Shown: positions 1 to 8,340 of the stretch, piece by piece | Position numbering within the stretch: the first letter of the stretch is position 1 | Layout of the letters: every line of letters starts with the position of its first letter | DNA from: Thermoplasmata archaeon | GTDB lineage: Archaea; Thermoplasmatota; Thermoplasmata; Lutacidiplasmatales; UBA184 | Length of the DNA stretch: 64,000 bases | Assembly: GCA_021819135.1 (NCBI GenBank) | Contig: JAKASE010000005.1 | Coordinates: 32,217 to 96,216, forward strand | Direction of reading: 5' to 3' | Translations under genes and position numbers: made by a program | Notes under the pieces: generated by a model | What the model was told of the DNA's origin: nothing | The model's input: the letters and a program-made list of their open reading frames with translations, nothing else | Database searches by the model: none

Positions 1-258
1 ACCTCCGAGGGGCGGAAGAAGTCGATGGACGTCTTCCCGCCCGAGATGCAGAAGGCGATCGCGGCGAAGTTCCCCACGGTCGAGCAGTTCATGCAGCAGG
101 CGAAGCAGGCCGGCGTCAAGATCCACGCCTGCTCGCCGACGATGGACATGTTCGGGCTCACGAAGGCGAGCTTGGTGAACGAGGTGGACGACGTGATCGG
201 CGCGAGCACGTATCTCGAGCTCGCGTCCCGGCCGGACGCCCTCACCCTCTTCATCTGA
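1..258 (+). CDS. DsrE-family sulfur carrier protein, 3' part only
   Basis: Partial gene: the reading frame is open from base 1 and the true start lies outside the window. The visible 85 residues end in a C-terminal DsrE/DsrF-like module with the motif HACSPTMDMFGL, whose Cys sits where DsrE2-type proteins carry a persulfide-binding Cys. Proteins of this family bind sulfane sulfur and pass it to TusA or to the sHdr complex in the cytoplasm. It is the first visible gene of a plus-strand run with a second DsrE-like protein, tusA, an SQR-like flavoprotein and a DUF1641 protein, which supports a role in sulfur trafficking. Which DsrE subtype it is cannot be decided without the N-terminus. Confidence 0.7.
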   Translation, partial: TSEGRKKSMDVFPPEMQKAIAAKFPTVEQFMQQAKQAGVKIHACSPTMDMFGLTKASLVNEVDDVIGASTYLELASRPDALTLFI

Positions 259-282
259 GACGGCCGGGGCGGGGGGTCGCTC

Positions 283-720
283 GTGACGCCTGAGGAGCCG
301 GCTCCCTCCGAACAGATGGCGGTCGTCCTCACGGAGAACGCCGACGACAAGCTCCTCCCGTTCGCCACGCTCGTGAGCGGGGCGGTCGCGATGGGTCTCC
401 AGGTCGATGTCTTCGTGAGCTATTGGGGTCTCGTGGCGTTCCGCAAGGACGGGGCGACGACACCGGCGAGCGTGAGTCCGGGACATGGCGCGGAAGGCGC
501 CCGTCTCGAGGCGGCGCTCCGCAAGCCCAAGGCGCCGTCCTGGCGGACGATCCTCGAGATGGCGAAGTCGCTCGGCGAGCTCCATATCTGGGCCTGCTCC
601 CAGTCGATGGACGTGCTGGGCCTGAAGAAGGAGGACCTGGACCCGATGGTCGATGGCGTGACCGGGGTCGGAACGTTCGTCGACCGGACCCGCACGGCGA
701 ACGTGAGCTATTTCATATGA
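283..720 (+). CDS. DsrE-family sulfur carrier protein
   Basis: A 145-residue protein starting at GTG 283. The N-terminal half (about residues 10-60) has the hydrophobic beta-alpha pattern of the DsrE fold. The C-terminal motif WACSQSMDVLGL (about residues 103-114) closely resembles HACSPTMDMFGL of the preceding gene, so the two are tandem paralogues. The Cys is the likely persulfide carrier. Its stop codon overlaps the ATG of tusA (ATGA at 717-720), so the two are probably translationally coupled. DsrE-TusA pairs relay sulfur to the sHdr machinery. The family call is firm; substrate and partner are inferred from context. Confidence 0.75.
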   Translation: MTPEEPAPSEQMAVVLTENADDKLLPFATLVSGAVAMGLQVDVFVSYWGLVAFRKDGATTPASVSPGHGAEGARLEAALRKPKAPSWRTILEMAKSLGELHIWACSQSMDVLGLKKEDLDPMVDGVTGVGTFVDRTRTANVSYFI

Positions 721-980
721 GCGCGGCCGAGGGAACCGAGAAGGGCGGGGCGGCCCCGCGCATGATCGTCGACGCTCGGGGGAGCTGGTGTCCCGGCCCC
801 CTCATGGAGCTCGTGCGGGTGATCAAGGAGGAGCCGGTCGGCACCGAGTTCGAGCTCCTCTCGAGCGACGAGGGCTCGCGGAAGGACGTGCCGAGCTGGC
901 TGCAGAAGGCGGGCCATGCCCTGCTCGAGGTCCAGAACGAGTCCGGCTACGACCGGTACGTGATCCGGAAGACGCACTAG
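717..980 (+). CDS. tusA: TusA-family sulfurtransferase
   Basis: An 87-residue TusA/SirA-like protein starting at the ATG that overlaps the stop of the DsrE gene. The diagnostic motif is SWCPGPLMEL (about residues 23-32), the CPxP active-site Cys that carries persulfide sulfur. The length is typical of TusA. It is a small cytoplasmic sulfur carrier; in sHdr-type sulfur oxidisers TusA and DsrE relay sulfur towards the Hdr-like complex or LbpA. It sits between a DsrE gene and an SQR-like flavoprotein gene, in the usual sulfur-oxidation context. A role in tRNA thiolation is possible but less likely here. Confidence 0.87.
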   Translation: MSAAEGTEKGGAAPRMIVDARGSWCPGPLMELVRVIKEEPVGTEFELLSSDEGSRKDVPSWLQKAGHALLEVQNESGYDRYVIRKTH

Positions 981-1030
981 AGACCCAGGGATACGCAACG
1001 CATCGAAACGAAGGAACGGAGGAAACCGCG

Positions 1031-2176
1031 GTGAAGCGAGTGGTGGTGCTGGGAGGAGGGATCGGCGGAACGACGGTGGCGAACCGGATTCGCAAGGCGC
1101 TCGAGGGCGAGGTCGCGAGCGGGCAGGTCCAGGTCCAGCTCGTGGATCGGGAGGGGGTCCACGCCTACCAGCCGGGCTACCTCATGGTCGTCTTCGAGAA
1201 GATGCGCCCGGAGGAGACCCGCCGGGACGAGAGCTTGCTCCTCCACAAGTCGATCCAGCTCGTCAAGGGCGAGGTCGAGAAGGTCGACGGGGCCGCCAAC
1301 AAGATCGTGCTCAAGGGCGGCAAGGACCTTCCCTACGACATCCTGGTCATCGCGAGCGGTTCGGTGATCCACCCGGAGCTCACGCCCGGGTTCGTCGAGG
1401 GGGCGCACAGCTTCTACGACCTCGAGAACGCGCAGAAGCTCCGGGGCGCCCTGCACGGATTCACCGGCGGCAAGATCGTGATCTCGGTCGCCGGGATGCC
1501 CTACAAGTGCCCGGTCGCCCCGCTCGAGGTGACGTTCATGCTCGACGACTACCTCCGCAACCGCGGGATCCGCGACAAGTGCGAGATCCACTACACCTAC
1601 CCGATCCCGAAGGTCTTCGGGATCGACACGGTCGCCCAGCCGATGCAGCGCCTGATGGGGGAGCGCGGGATCACCGTGCACATCCCGTTCAACGTCGACA
1701 AGATCGACCCGGCGGCGAAGAGCATGAAGTCGGTCGAGGGGGACACCCTCCCCTACGACCTCCTGATCGCGATCCCGCCCCACCGCGGCGCCGACTTCGT
1801 GGGCGCCTCGGGGCTCGGCGACAAGGGGAACTGGATCCCGACCGACCGCTACAGCCTGAAGGCGGACGGCCGCGAGAACATCTTCGTGCTCGGGGACGCC
1901 ACCAACATCCCGATCTCGAAGGCGGGAAGCACGGCGGACTACGAGGCCGAGGTCGTGACGCAGAACGTCGCGTCGATGGTCCGGGGAGAGGCCCCCACCG
2001 CGCGGTACGAGGGCCGCGTCTACTGCTGGATCATGACCGGGCTCGCGCAGGCGACGTACATCAAGTTCGACTATCTCCATCCGCCGCACCCACCGACCCC
2101 GTCGTTCGCGCACTACTGGAACAAGGTGATCTACAACCGCACCTACTGGGACCTCACGGCGCGGGCGCTGTTCTGA
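1031..2176 (+). CDS. SQR-like FAD-dependent oxidoreductase
   Basis: A 381-residue flavoprotein. GTG 1031 was chosen because an SD-like GGAGG lies just upstream and the FAD-binding motif VVVLGGGIGGTTVANRI begins at once. The second dinucleotide-binding part and the closing FAD motif NIFVLGDATNIP (about residues 277-288) follow. VAGMPYKCPVAPLE contains the Cys expected near the active site of sulfide:quinone oxidoreductases (SQR). The second redox Cys of classical SQR is not obvious; a Cys in VYCWIM near the C-terminus is a candidate. Family members oxidise sulfide to sulfane sulfur with quinone, or reduce related sulfur species. Position between tusA and a DUF1641 gene fits SQR-like enzymes. 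The exact substrate is unproven. Confidence 0.75.
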   Translation: MKRVVVLGGGIGGTTVANRIRKALEGEVASGQVQVQLVDREGVHAYQPGYLMVVFEKMRPEETRRDESLLLHKSIQLVKGEVEKVDGAANKIVLKGGKDLPYDILVIASGSVIHPELTPGFVEGAHSFYDLENAQKLRGALHGFTGGKIVISVAGMPYKCPVAPLEVTFMLDDYLRNRGIRDKCEIHYTYPIPKVFGIDTVAQPMQRLMGERGITVHIPFNVDKIDPAAKSMKSVEGDTLPYDLLIAIPPHRGADFVGASGLGDKGNWIPTDRYSLKADGRENIFVLGDATNIPISKAGSTADYEAEVVTQNVASMVRGEAPTARYEGRVYCWIMTGLAQATYIKFDYLHPPHPPTPSFAHYWNKVIYNRTYWDLTARALF

Positions 2177-2187
2177 AGGAGGCGACG

Positions 2188-2886
2188 ATGGCCAGCACTC
2201 CCGCCCCATCCGCCACGCCCCCCACGGCTCCGGGGGGACCGACTTCGCCCGACTCCACTCAGGCCCTGGTCGCGTTCGGCGAGCGTCTCGCCCGCTGGCA
2301 GGCCGACGGGACCCTCGACCGCGCGTTCTCGCTCTTCGAGGGCGCCGTCGGGATCAGCGACGCCATCACCGACCGGATGCTGAGCTCGGCCGGCTCGACC
2401 CTCGTGGGCGCGCTCTCGCTCCTCGACTGGGTCGCGCAGGACGAGAAACGCCGGGACGCGCTGCTGTTCCTGATCGATCGGGTCGCCGAATGGAAGGAGA
2501 CCGGCGCGCTCGACACGCTCGTCACCCTCGCCGAGGGCCTGGTCGGCGTCGCCCAGGCGACCACCGACCACATGGTCGCCCATGCCGGCGGCTCGGCGGT
2601 CGGGTGGGTCCAGTTCATCGAGTCGCTGCCCCCGAAGGAGCAGATGGAGCCGCTCGTCCAGGCGGCCGTCAAGGCGGCGCCGACGCTCGCGCTCCTCTCG
2701 GACTCCACGACGGTCCTCGCCGACCCCCGGGCCCGCGAGGAAGCGGTCCGCGCGGTCCCCGACGTCTCGGGGGTCTTCGCGATCGGGCGCGCCCTCCGCG
2801 ACCCCGAGACGCAGCGCGGGCTGAAGGTGCTCCTCGTGCTCCTGAAGCAGCTCGGTCGGTCCACCGCCGGGACCGCGCCCCGCTAG
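2188..2886 (+). CDS. DUF1641-containing protein
   Basis: A 232-residue soluble protein starting at ATG 2188 with AAGGAGG eight bases upstream. The first 30 residues are Pro/Ala/Ser-rich and probably disordered. The rest is helical and holds two similar segments (about residues 45-90 and 92-140), both with a pattern like LVxLxEGxVGxxxAxTDxM. This looks like DUF1641, a family often found next to SQR-like flavoproteins and sulfur genes. It follows the SQR-like gene with an 11-base gap and ends only 21 bases from the convergent ligase gene. Biochemical function is unknown; an accessory role to the flavoprotein is inferred from neighbourhood only. Confidence 0.65.
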   Translation: MASTPAPSATPPTAPGGPTSPDSTQALVAFGERLARWQADGTLDRAFSLFEGAVGISDAITDRMLSSAGSTLVGALSLLDWVAQDEKRRDALLFLIDRVAEWKETGALDTLVTLAEGLVGVAQATTDHMVAHAGGSAVGWVQFIESLPPKEQMEPLVQAAVKAAPTLALLSDSTTVLADPRAREEAVRAVPDVSGVFAIGRALRDPETQRGLKVLLVLLKQLGRSTAGTAPR

Positions 2887-2907
2887 GCCGACCGGGGTCC
2901 CCGGCGC

Positions 2908-4032
2908 CTAGCTCGACGCCGGGACGAGGGCCGCCGCCGCGAGGATCGTCTCGACGAGGTCGTCAGGCGTCGCTCCCACGAGCGTGACGCCGCAGCCCCG
3001 GTACCAGTCCCAGACGGTCCGCCCGATGTCGACCCGCACCAGCGGGACGCCGGCGAGCGCCGACTCGAGCTGCTCGAGGCAGCCCTCGAACGGCTGGGTG
3101 AAGAAGTCCCCCGAGACCTGCAGCTCGAGGAGCCGCCCGTGCCGGTGGAGGAGCGTGACGCGCACGAGCTTGCCCGCCTTGCGGTCCGCCCGCGCGACCA
3201 CCGTGTCGTTCGCGATCTTCACCGCCCGGCCGTCCTCGGCGGACGTGCCGATCGCGGGGTGCGCCCGGTCCCGGCGGAAGGTCCACGCGTCGTCCGACCG
3301 GGTCCGGACGAGACGGTCGAGCGCGGCCGACTCCTCCTCCGTGAGCGGCCCGGGCTCGAGCGGCACCCCGAGGGCCCGCGCGTACTCCTCCCGGAGGATC
3401 GCCACGACCCGGTCGCGGTCCGGGAACGCGCCGGTGACCGCCTTGACACTCGTGAGCCAGTCCGACATCCCGGTCGCGAGCTTCCCCCGGAACTTCTCGT
3501 CCGGCACGTTGAGCACGCGGCTCATCGCCGCGATATCGAGATCGAGCAGGATGTCCCCGGCGAGGACCCAGCTCTCCTCGAGCGTGGTCGCCCCGTTCGC
3601 GCTGACCTTGCGCCCGCCGGCCGCGAGGTCGTTCACCCCGGACGGCTCCGCGGTGACGCCGAGCCGGGCGAGGGCGGCCCGCACGGGCGCAAGGTAGTGC
3701 GCGTAGAACCCGGCGACCGTTCCCTCGGTGCCCGGAGCGCCGTGGGGGACGACCACCATGTAGTCCTGCTCCCACGGGCCGTCCAGGATCGCCCCGCCCC
3801 CCACCACCCGCCGGACCACGGGGATCCCGCTCGTGCGGCAGTAGTCGAGGTCGACCTCCCGCTCCGCTTCCTGGTGGAACCCGACGTTCGCGAACGGGGC
3901 CTTCGGGTACAGGGCGAGGACCGTCGGCGGGGACCGTCCGGCCCCCACCGGGCCCGCGAGCGCGACGAACGTGTTGACCATCGTCGCGCCGTCGACCGCC
4001 CCGAGGTCGAGCCAGCGCCACGCGTCGGGCAT
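2908..4032 (-). CDS. sHdr-associated lipoate-protein ligase (sLpl type)
   Basis: A 374-residue LplA/BPL-fold protein. ATG 4032 was preferred over a GTG at 4047 because GGAGGGG lies at the right distance before it. The catalytic region is clear: VVRRVVGGGAILDGPWEQDY (about residues 77-96) is the RRxxGGGxxxH-like lipoyl-binding loop, with Leu-Asp in place of the usual His, and DLAAGGRKVSANGAT carries the catalytic Lys. A C-terminal accessory domain with FFTQPFEGCLEQL is present. It ends the sHdr operon next to dsrE and lbpA, as expected for the dedicated ligase that loads lipoate onto LbpA. General lipoylation of other enzymes is possible but less supported. Confidence 0.82.
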   Translation of the reverse strand: MPDAWRWLDLGAVDGATMVNTFVALAGPVGAGRSPPTVLALYPKAPFANVGFHQEAEREVDLDYCRTSGIPVVRRVVGGGAILDGPWEQDYMVVVPHGAPGTEGTVAGFYAHYLAPVRAALARLGVTAEPSGVNDLAAGGRKVSANGATTLEESWVLAGDILLDLDIAAMSRVLNVPDEKFRGKLATGMSDWLTSVKAVTGAFPDRDRVVAILREEYARALGVPLEPGPLTEEESAALDRLVRTRSDDAWTFRRDRAHPAIGTSAEDGRAVKIANDTVVARADRKAGKLVRVTLLHRHGRLLELQVSGDFFTQPFEGCLEQLESALAGVPLVRVDIGRTVWDWYRGCGVTLVGATPDDLVETILAAAALVPASS

Positions 4033-4052
4033 CGCGCCCCTCCGCACCGGGC

Positions 4053-4460
4053 CTAGAACGAGACGACCGAGTCCGCCTCGAGGGCGAGGTCGGCCATCGT
4101 CGCGGACCCGACCAGCTTCACGCCGTCGATCAGGTCACCGGGCGCGATCTCGCAGAGGTCGCGGCAGCTCTCGGCGCAGGCGAGGAACTTGACGCCGTTC
4201 TCGAGCGCCATGTCGAGGAACATCTTGAGGTTCCCGCCCTTCTTGAGGGGGACCTTCTCGGCCGCCCCCTTTCGCAGCAGCTCGGGGGCGTGCATCAGGA
4301 AGTACATCGTCGTGTCGATCTCCATCGCGGCCATCAGGGCGGCGGTGTAGAACGGCGCGTAGGTCTTGTCCGGGTCCTCCGGCCCGGTCGTCATGATCAT
4401 CAGGATCTTCTTGCCCGCGTTGTCGGGCGGGCTCGCCTCGGGGGTCGTCGCGTCGCTCAC
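4053..4460 (-). CDS. dsrE: DsrE-family sulfurtransferase (DsrE3-like)
   Basis: A 135-residue DsrE-like protein starting at GTG 4460, with a GAGGGG SD-like stretch upstream. The fold signature KKILMIMTTGPEDPDK opens the protein, and FLACAESCRDLCEI (about residues 93-106) contributes the Cys cluster, the first Cys being the probable persulfide carrier. The pattern is closest to DsrE3-type proteins that accompany TusA and sHdr genes. It lies between lbpA and the ligase gene in the sHdr operon. It differs from the two plus-strand DsrE proteins, which have a single Cys motif followed by MD. A role in feeding sulfur to sHdr is inferred. Confidence 0.78.
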   Translation of the reverse strand: MSDATTPEASPPDNAGKKILMIMTTGPEDPDKTYAPFYTAALMAAMEIDTTMYFLMHAPELLRKGAAEKVPLKKGGNLKMFLDMALENGVKFLACAESCRDLCEIAPGDLIDGVKLVGSATMADLALEADSVVSF

Positions 4461-4473
4461 GGCCCGTCACCCC

Positions 4474-4923
4474 TCAGGTCTGGCATCGCAGGCACCGGAT
4501 ATTGTCCTTCTCGAGGATCTCCTTGAACCGGGCGAGCGCCGACTCCCCCGAGAGGAGCGTCGCGAGCTCGGCCGGGGCGGCCGGGGTCATCCGGACGATC
4601 CAGCCCTTGCCGTACGGGTCCGTGTTGAGGAGGGAGGGGTCCTTCTCGACCTCGGGGTTCGACTCGGTCACGGTCCCCGCCACCGGGGCCATGACCGGAC
4701 CGGCCCACTTGCCGCTCTCGACCGTCGCGATCGGCTTGCCGCGCTCCCGGACCGTGCCGGCCGCCTTCACGCGGATATGCAGGACCTTGCCCGCCCGCGT
4801 CTGCGCCGGGTCGGTGAGGCCGATCCGGATCTGGTCGCCCTCCACCTTGACCCACGTCATCTGGGTGCGTTCGACGAAATACGACCGATCCTCGGGGAAC
4901 TCGCATCCGTTCAATATCGCCAT
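4474..4923 (-). CDS. lbpA: Lipoate-binding protein LbpA (GcvH-like)
   Basis: A 149-residue protein resembling the glycine-cleavage H protein. The lipoyl-domain core reads VRERGKPIATVESGKWAGP with the modified Lys in ESGKW, followed by the strand VMAPVAGTVTESNPEV. ATG 4923 was chosen because a GAGG lies upstream and the N-terminal MAILNGCEF begins the conserved part. In sHdr organisms LbpA carries lipoate-bound sulfur intermediates for the Hdr-like complex. No glycine-cleavage P or T genes are nearby, and it lies directly after hdrB2 and before dsrE and sLpl, which favours LbpA over GcvH. The C-terminus ends in CLRC, a CxxC pair whose role is unknown. Confidence 0.87.
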   Translation of the reverse strand: MAILNGCEFPEDRSYFVERTQMTWVKVEGDQIRIGLTDPAQTRAGKVLHIRVKAAGTVRERGKPIATVESGKWAGPVMAPVAGTVTESNPEVEKDPSLLNTDPYGKGWIVRMTPAAPAELATLLSGESALARFKEILEKDNIRCLRCQT

Positions 4924-4931
4924 GGACCGCC

Positions 4932-5870
4932 TCAGGAGTACCCTCGCGACCTCAGGAACAGGTCCGGTCGGGAAAAGTTGTCGGAGAGCCGGGCCTCGCG
5001 GAGCGAGGAGCCGAACGCGAGGCTCATCAGCTGGGTGAAGTAGGCGACGGGCCGGATCACGTCGTCGCCGTACTCGGCCCGGATCCGGTCGAGGTGGTTC
5101 TCGATGTTGATCTGGCCGAGGGGACAGATCGTCGCGACGACGTCCGCGCCGGCGCGCTTCGCCTCGTGGAGGACCGAGGCGCTGAACGCGACGGAGACCT
5201 CGAGATCGCTGAGCGCGTGGCCCCCGCCGCAGCAGATCGTCTTCGCCGAGTAGTCGGTGACGACCTTCGCCCCGCAGGCGATGAGGAGCTCGTCGAGGAA
5301 GTGGGGATGCTCCGGGTCGTCCGTCCCGGGGGTCTTCCCCACGCCCGTGTAGCGCTTCGGGCGGGTGTAGAGGCACCCGTAGTACGGGGCGACCGTGAGG
5401 CCCTCGAGCGGGCGCCGTACGGCCGCCCGGACCCGGTCGGGCCCGGCCCGCCGGTAGATGAACTCGAGGACGTGCTGGACCGAGGCGTTCCCGTCGTACT
5501 CGGGGGAACCGCCCCGGGCGAGCGTCGAATTGATCCGGCCCCGGGTCGCCTCGTCCTGAACGGCGTCATTCGCGCGCGTCAGCGAGTAGACGCACCCGCT
5601 GCAGGCGGCGACGACCTCGTTCCGCCCCATCGAGCGGGCGAGCGCGAGGTTCCGCGCCGGGAGCGCGACCGACACGTCCTGGCTCAGGTTCTTCACCTCG
5701 GTCGCGCCGCAGCAGTTGTAGTCGACGATCCGATCGAGAGAGAGCCCGAGGCTCTTTAGGACCTGGCGGCTCGAGATCTCGTAGGCCTTCCCGAGGCCGT
5801 CGAGCGAGCAGCCCGGGTAGTAGGCCGGCACCGGGTCGCTCGGACCCCGGGACGGGACCGCCCCGCTCAT
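4932..5870 (-). CDS. shdrB2: sHdrB2, CCG-domain subunit of the sulfur-oxidising Hdr-like complex
   Basis: A 312-residue HdrB-type protein with two CCG domains, starting at an ATG that overlaps the hdrC2 stop (ATGA at 5867-5870). The first domain has YYPGCS, YNCCGAT and ACSGC, the complete set for a non-cubane Fe-S cluster. The second has YYGCLY and ICCGGG but ends in ICPLGQ, so the last Cys of the usual CxxC is missing. HdrB subunits hold the catalytic cluster for disulfide or sulfane-sulfur chemistry. Its place after hdrC2 and before lbpA matches the conserved order C1-B1-A-hyp-C2-B2-lbpA of sHdr loci. A methanogenic CoM-CoB role is unlikely, as no methanogenesis genes are present. Confidence 0.88.
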   Translation of the reverse strand: MSGAVPSRGPSDPVPAYYPGCSLDGLGKAYEISSRQVLKSLGLSLDRIVDYNCCGATEVKNLSQDVSVALPARNLALARSMGRNEVVAACSGCVYSLTRANDAVQDEATRGRINSTLARGGSPEYDGNASVQHVLEFIYRRAGPDRVRAAVRRPLEGLTVAPYYGCLYTRPKRYTGVGKTPGTDDPEHPHFLDELLIACGAKVVTDYSAKTICCGGGHALSDLEVSVAFSASVLHEAKRAGADVVATICPLGQINIENHLDRIRAEYGDDVIRPVAYFTQLMSLAFGSSLREARLSDNFSRPDLFLRSRGYS

Positions 5871-6592
5871 CGGGGCCCTCCCGCCGGGGGACCTCGGGAC
5901 CTCGGGGCGTGGGCCCGGTCGTCCTCGGCGAGCTGCGCCTCGAGGACGGACCGCATCCGAGACCAGCCGCGCGTGCGGTGCGCGAGGGGCCCGGTGTGCA
6001 AACGTCCGCTCTTGAGGAGCGTCCAGGCCATCCGCAGCAGCTCGCGCGTGGGGGTCTTGCGGCCCTCGAGCCGCTCGTACTCGCGGAACAGCTCCGCCTC
6101 GTCGAGCACGCCCCGGCGCAGAAGGTTCTTGGTGTACGCTCGGTCGAACCGGTCCGCCGGGCTCTCCGGCGCGGCCCCGGTCGCCGTGAGGTAGCTCCCG
6201 ATGCGGTGGACGACCTCCTCGACCTTGACGCCCTTGGGGCAGCGCTCGACGCACTTGTTGCAGGAGACGCACCGCCAGATCGTCGTGGCGTACTTCCGCA
6301 GCTCCTCCTCGTATCCGATCTGGGCGAGGTAGATGAAATACCGAGGATTGAAGTCGGTGAGGCCGTAGTCGGTGTGCATGCAGCAGCCGGCGGTGCAGGT
6401 GCCGCACTGCCAGCAGCGGGAGATCGTCTCCCCCTGCGGCTCGCCCTTCACCCAGTCGAGGATCCGCGCGTCGAGGTCGCTCGAGACCCGCGACTTGAGG
6501 AACGTGTTCCAGTCGCCCGAGACGTCGATCCCGTCGACCTCGAGCGTCTCGGTCCGCTCCACCTCGACCAGCGACTTCTCAACGATCGGCAT
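5867..6592 (-). CDS. shdrC2: sHdrC2, iron-sulfur electron-transfer subunit
   Basis: A 241-residue HdrC-like ferredoxin subunit. Start ATG 6592 gives MPIVEKSLVEV and a 14-base overlap with the upstream gene. Two [4Fe-4S] motifs are visible: CWQCGTCTAGC (about residues 59-69) and CVSCNKCVERCP (about residues 107-118), joined by a helical linker with PRYFIYLAQIG typical of HdrC. The C-terminal third is helical and Arg-rich. It would pass electrons between sHdrA flavin/Fe-S centres and the sHdrB2 cluster. Stop and start codons are shared with hdrB2, so the subunits are probably made in fixed ratio. Confidence 0.85.
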   Translation of the reverse strand: MPIVEKSLVEVERTETLEVDGIDVSGDWNTFLKSRVSSDLDARILDWVKGEPQGETISRCWQCGTCTAGCCMHTDYGLTDFNPRYFIYLAQIGYEEELRKYATTIWRCVSCNKCVERCPKGVKVEEVVHRIGSYLTATGAAPESPADRFDRAYTKNLLRRGVLDEAELFREYERLEGRKTPTRELLRMAWTLLKSGRLHTGPLAHRTRGWSRMRSVLEAQLAEDDRAHAPRSRGPPAGGPR

Positions 6593-7295
6593 CGGATAGG
6601 CGCCTCCGGACACCGAGGACGATCGTGGCGAGGGGGAACGCTCCGGGAAGGAGCCGTTCGATCCCGCCCCCTTGAAAGCTGCGGTCGACCGCTTCCGCGA
6701 GCCGGCCCGCATAGGTGAGCGCGAGGAGGACATCGACCGCAGCGAACGTCGTGGAGGGGAACCCGAGCGCGTCGAGCTCGAGGCGGACCTCGGCGAGTCG
6801 CGCCTGGGTCCCGGCGTAGGTCTCGGGGGCCGCTCCGCCGAACTCACCGAGGATCCCGGTGCGGCGCCCCGGGTTCCAGACCCATCGGGCGAGGTGCGCG
6901 AGCCGGTCCGGCGCCGCTCCGTGGAGGAGCTCGCTCGCGAGATCGAGCCGCGCCTCGAGCGGCCCGCCCCCGAGGCGTTCGGCGACCCGGGGAAGGTCCT
7001 CCGGACCGAATCGGCCCGCTCGCGCGTCCCGCACGATCGTACGGACCGTCTCCGACCCCGTCGATCGCTCGATCTCCGGCCGGTACGGCCGGGTCGAGAC
7101 GACCCCGGCGAGGACCGACGAGAACGCCGCGGAAAAGCGGTCCTCCGGGACCGTCTCGAGCGCGGCCACGGCCCGGAACTTCTCGCCGACGGCGGACTCG
7201 AGCCGGTTCACGGTCTCGGCCCCGCAGGGGAGCACCCGCTCCCGGAACGCCCGGGCCACGAGCGACGGGTCGGCGCCGAGGCTCGACCCGGCCAT
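6579..7295 (-). CDS. sHdr-locus conserved hypothetical protein (hyp / sHdrH position)
   Basis: A 238-residue protein without recognisable cofactor motifs. It lies between hdrA and hdrC2, exactly where sHdr loci carry a conserved gene called hyp. The sequence is Ala/Leu/Arg-rich and helical with no membrane segment; a single Cys lies near the N-terminus (VLPCGAE). ATG 7295 was taken because it follows the hdrA stop by seven bases with TGAGGGGAGG before it; the GGAGG is very close to the ATG, so a nearby GTG cannot be excluded. Function is unknown; the conserved position suggests an assembly or structural role in the sHdr complex. Confidence 0.65.
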   Translation of the reverse strand: MAGSSLGADPSLVARAFRERVLPCGAETVNRLESAVGEKFRAVAALETVPEDRFSAAFSSVLAGVVSTRPYRPEIERSTGSETVRTIVRDARAGRFGPEDLPRVAERLGGGPLEARLDLASELLHGAAPDRLAHLARWVWNPGRRTGILGEFGGAAPETYAGTQARLAEVRLELDALGFPSTTFAAVDVLLALTYAGRLAEAVDRSFQGGGIERLLPGAFPLATIVLGVRRRLSDADR

Positions 7296-7302
7296 CCTCC
7301 CC

Positions 7303-8340
7303 TCAGTCCCGAGCATACTGGTAGGCCCGGAGCGCCGCTCCCATCCCCTCCGTGACCGCATCCGGTATCGCCTTCGGCCCGGTCGCGGCCCCGGCGAGGA
7401 AGAGCCCGGGGATCCCCGAATCGACCGGGTTGAGGTCCGACTCCCGGGGTGTGAGGAACCCCTCGGGTCCGACCGGGAGTCCGAAGAGGGAGGCGACGTC
7501 GCGGGTTCCGGCGCTCGGCTCCATGCCGCTCGCGAGGATGATCATGTCGAACGGCACCTCGGTCGGCCGGCTCAGGATCGTGTCCTCGCCGGTCGCGAGG
7601 AGGCGCGAGCCTCCCTCGGCGAGCGTCACCTGGCCGATGCGGCCCCGGATGAACTTCACGCCGTGGTCCTGCATCGACTTCCAGTAGAGGTCCTCCCAGA
7701 GGCCGTAGGTTCGGATGTCCATGTAGTAGACGTAGGCGTCGATCTCGGGGTGCTTCTGCCGGACCTCGACCGCCTGCTTGATGCTCACGACGCAGCCCAT
7801 CCGGCAGCACCAGGGGTTCCCCACCTGGACATCGCGCGAGCCCACGCAGAGGATCCACGCGATCCGCTTCGGCGGCTGGCCGTCCGACGGGCGGACGATC
7901 CGGTCCTCGTGGAGCATCTTCTCGACCTCCTTGAAGTCGAGGACGTCCGGGTACCGGCCGTAGCCGTACTCGAACTTGCGACGGGAATCGAAGTGGTCGA
8001 AGCCGGTCGCGAGGATGACCGCGGAGACCTCCCGGGTCTCGACCGTGTCGGCGTTCTTGAGGCCGACCCGGTAGCCCTTCGCCGAGCGCTCGGCCGAGAC
8101 GAGGGTCGTGCCGAGGCGACGCTCGATCGACGCGCTCCCTTCGACCCGACGGAGGAGCGGGCCCATCACGTCCTCGGCCGGGTGGAGATCCGGCGCGAGC
8201 AGGGAGTACTGCCAGCGGACCGGATTGCCTCCCAGGTAGCTCTCGCGCTCGACCAGAAGGGTCGGAGCGCCGATCGCCGCGAGCTCGCCGGCGGCGCTCA
8301 GGCCGGCCGGTCCGCCCCCCAGCACGAGGATCGGGTTCAC
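7303..8340 (-). CDS. shdrA: sHdrA, FAD-containing subunit of the sulfur-oxidising Hdr-like complex
   Basis: A 345-residue HdrA-type flavoprotein starting at GTG 8340, which overlaps the stop of hdrB1 (GTGA). The N-terminus ILVLGGGPAGLSAAGELA binds FAD, and a closing FAD motif GLFLAGAATGPKAIPDA is near residue 320. The Cys-rich insertion ILCVGSRD ... WCCRMGC (about residues 164-185) matches the HdrA iron-sulfur ligand region. It lacks the ferredoxin domains of long methanogen HdrA and has the short length of sHdrA. It should be the electron hub of the sHdr complex that oxidises sulfane sulfur, passing electrons to an unknown acceptor. Confidence 0.88.
   Translation of the reverse strand: MNPILVLGGGPAGLSAAGELAAIGAPTLLVERESYLGGNPVRWQYSLLAPDLHPAEDVMGPLLRRVEGSASIERRLGTTLVSAERSAKGYRVGLKNADTVETREVSAVILATGFDHFDSRRKFEYGYGRYPDVLDFKEVEKMLHEDRIVRPSDGQPPKRIAWILCVGSRDVQVGNPWCCRMGCVVSIKQAVEVRQKHPEIDAYVYYMDIRTYGLWEDLYWKSMQDHGVKFIRGRIGQVTLAEGGSRLLATGEDTILSRPTEVPFDMIILASGMEPSAGTRDVASLFGLPVGPEGFLTPRESDLNPVDSGIPGLFLAGAATGPKAIPDAVTEGMGAALRAYQYARD

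Noticed and set aside
977..2209. Long minus-strand open frame opposite the SQR-like gene
   Set aside because: Composition is Arg/Asp/Val/Leu-rich as expected from antisense of GC-rich coding DNA; the plus-strand protein has clear FAD motifs.
2891..2903. Palindrome CCGGGGTCCCCGG between the convergent DUF1641 and ligase genes
   Set aside because: It could be a terminator for both genes, but it is short, has no T-run and is easily expected in such GC-rich DNA.
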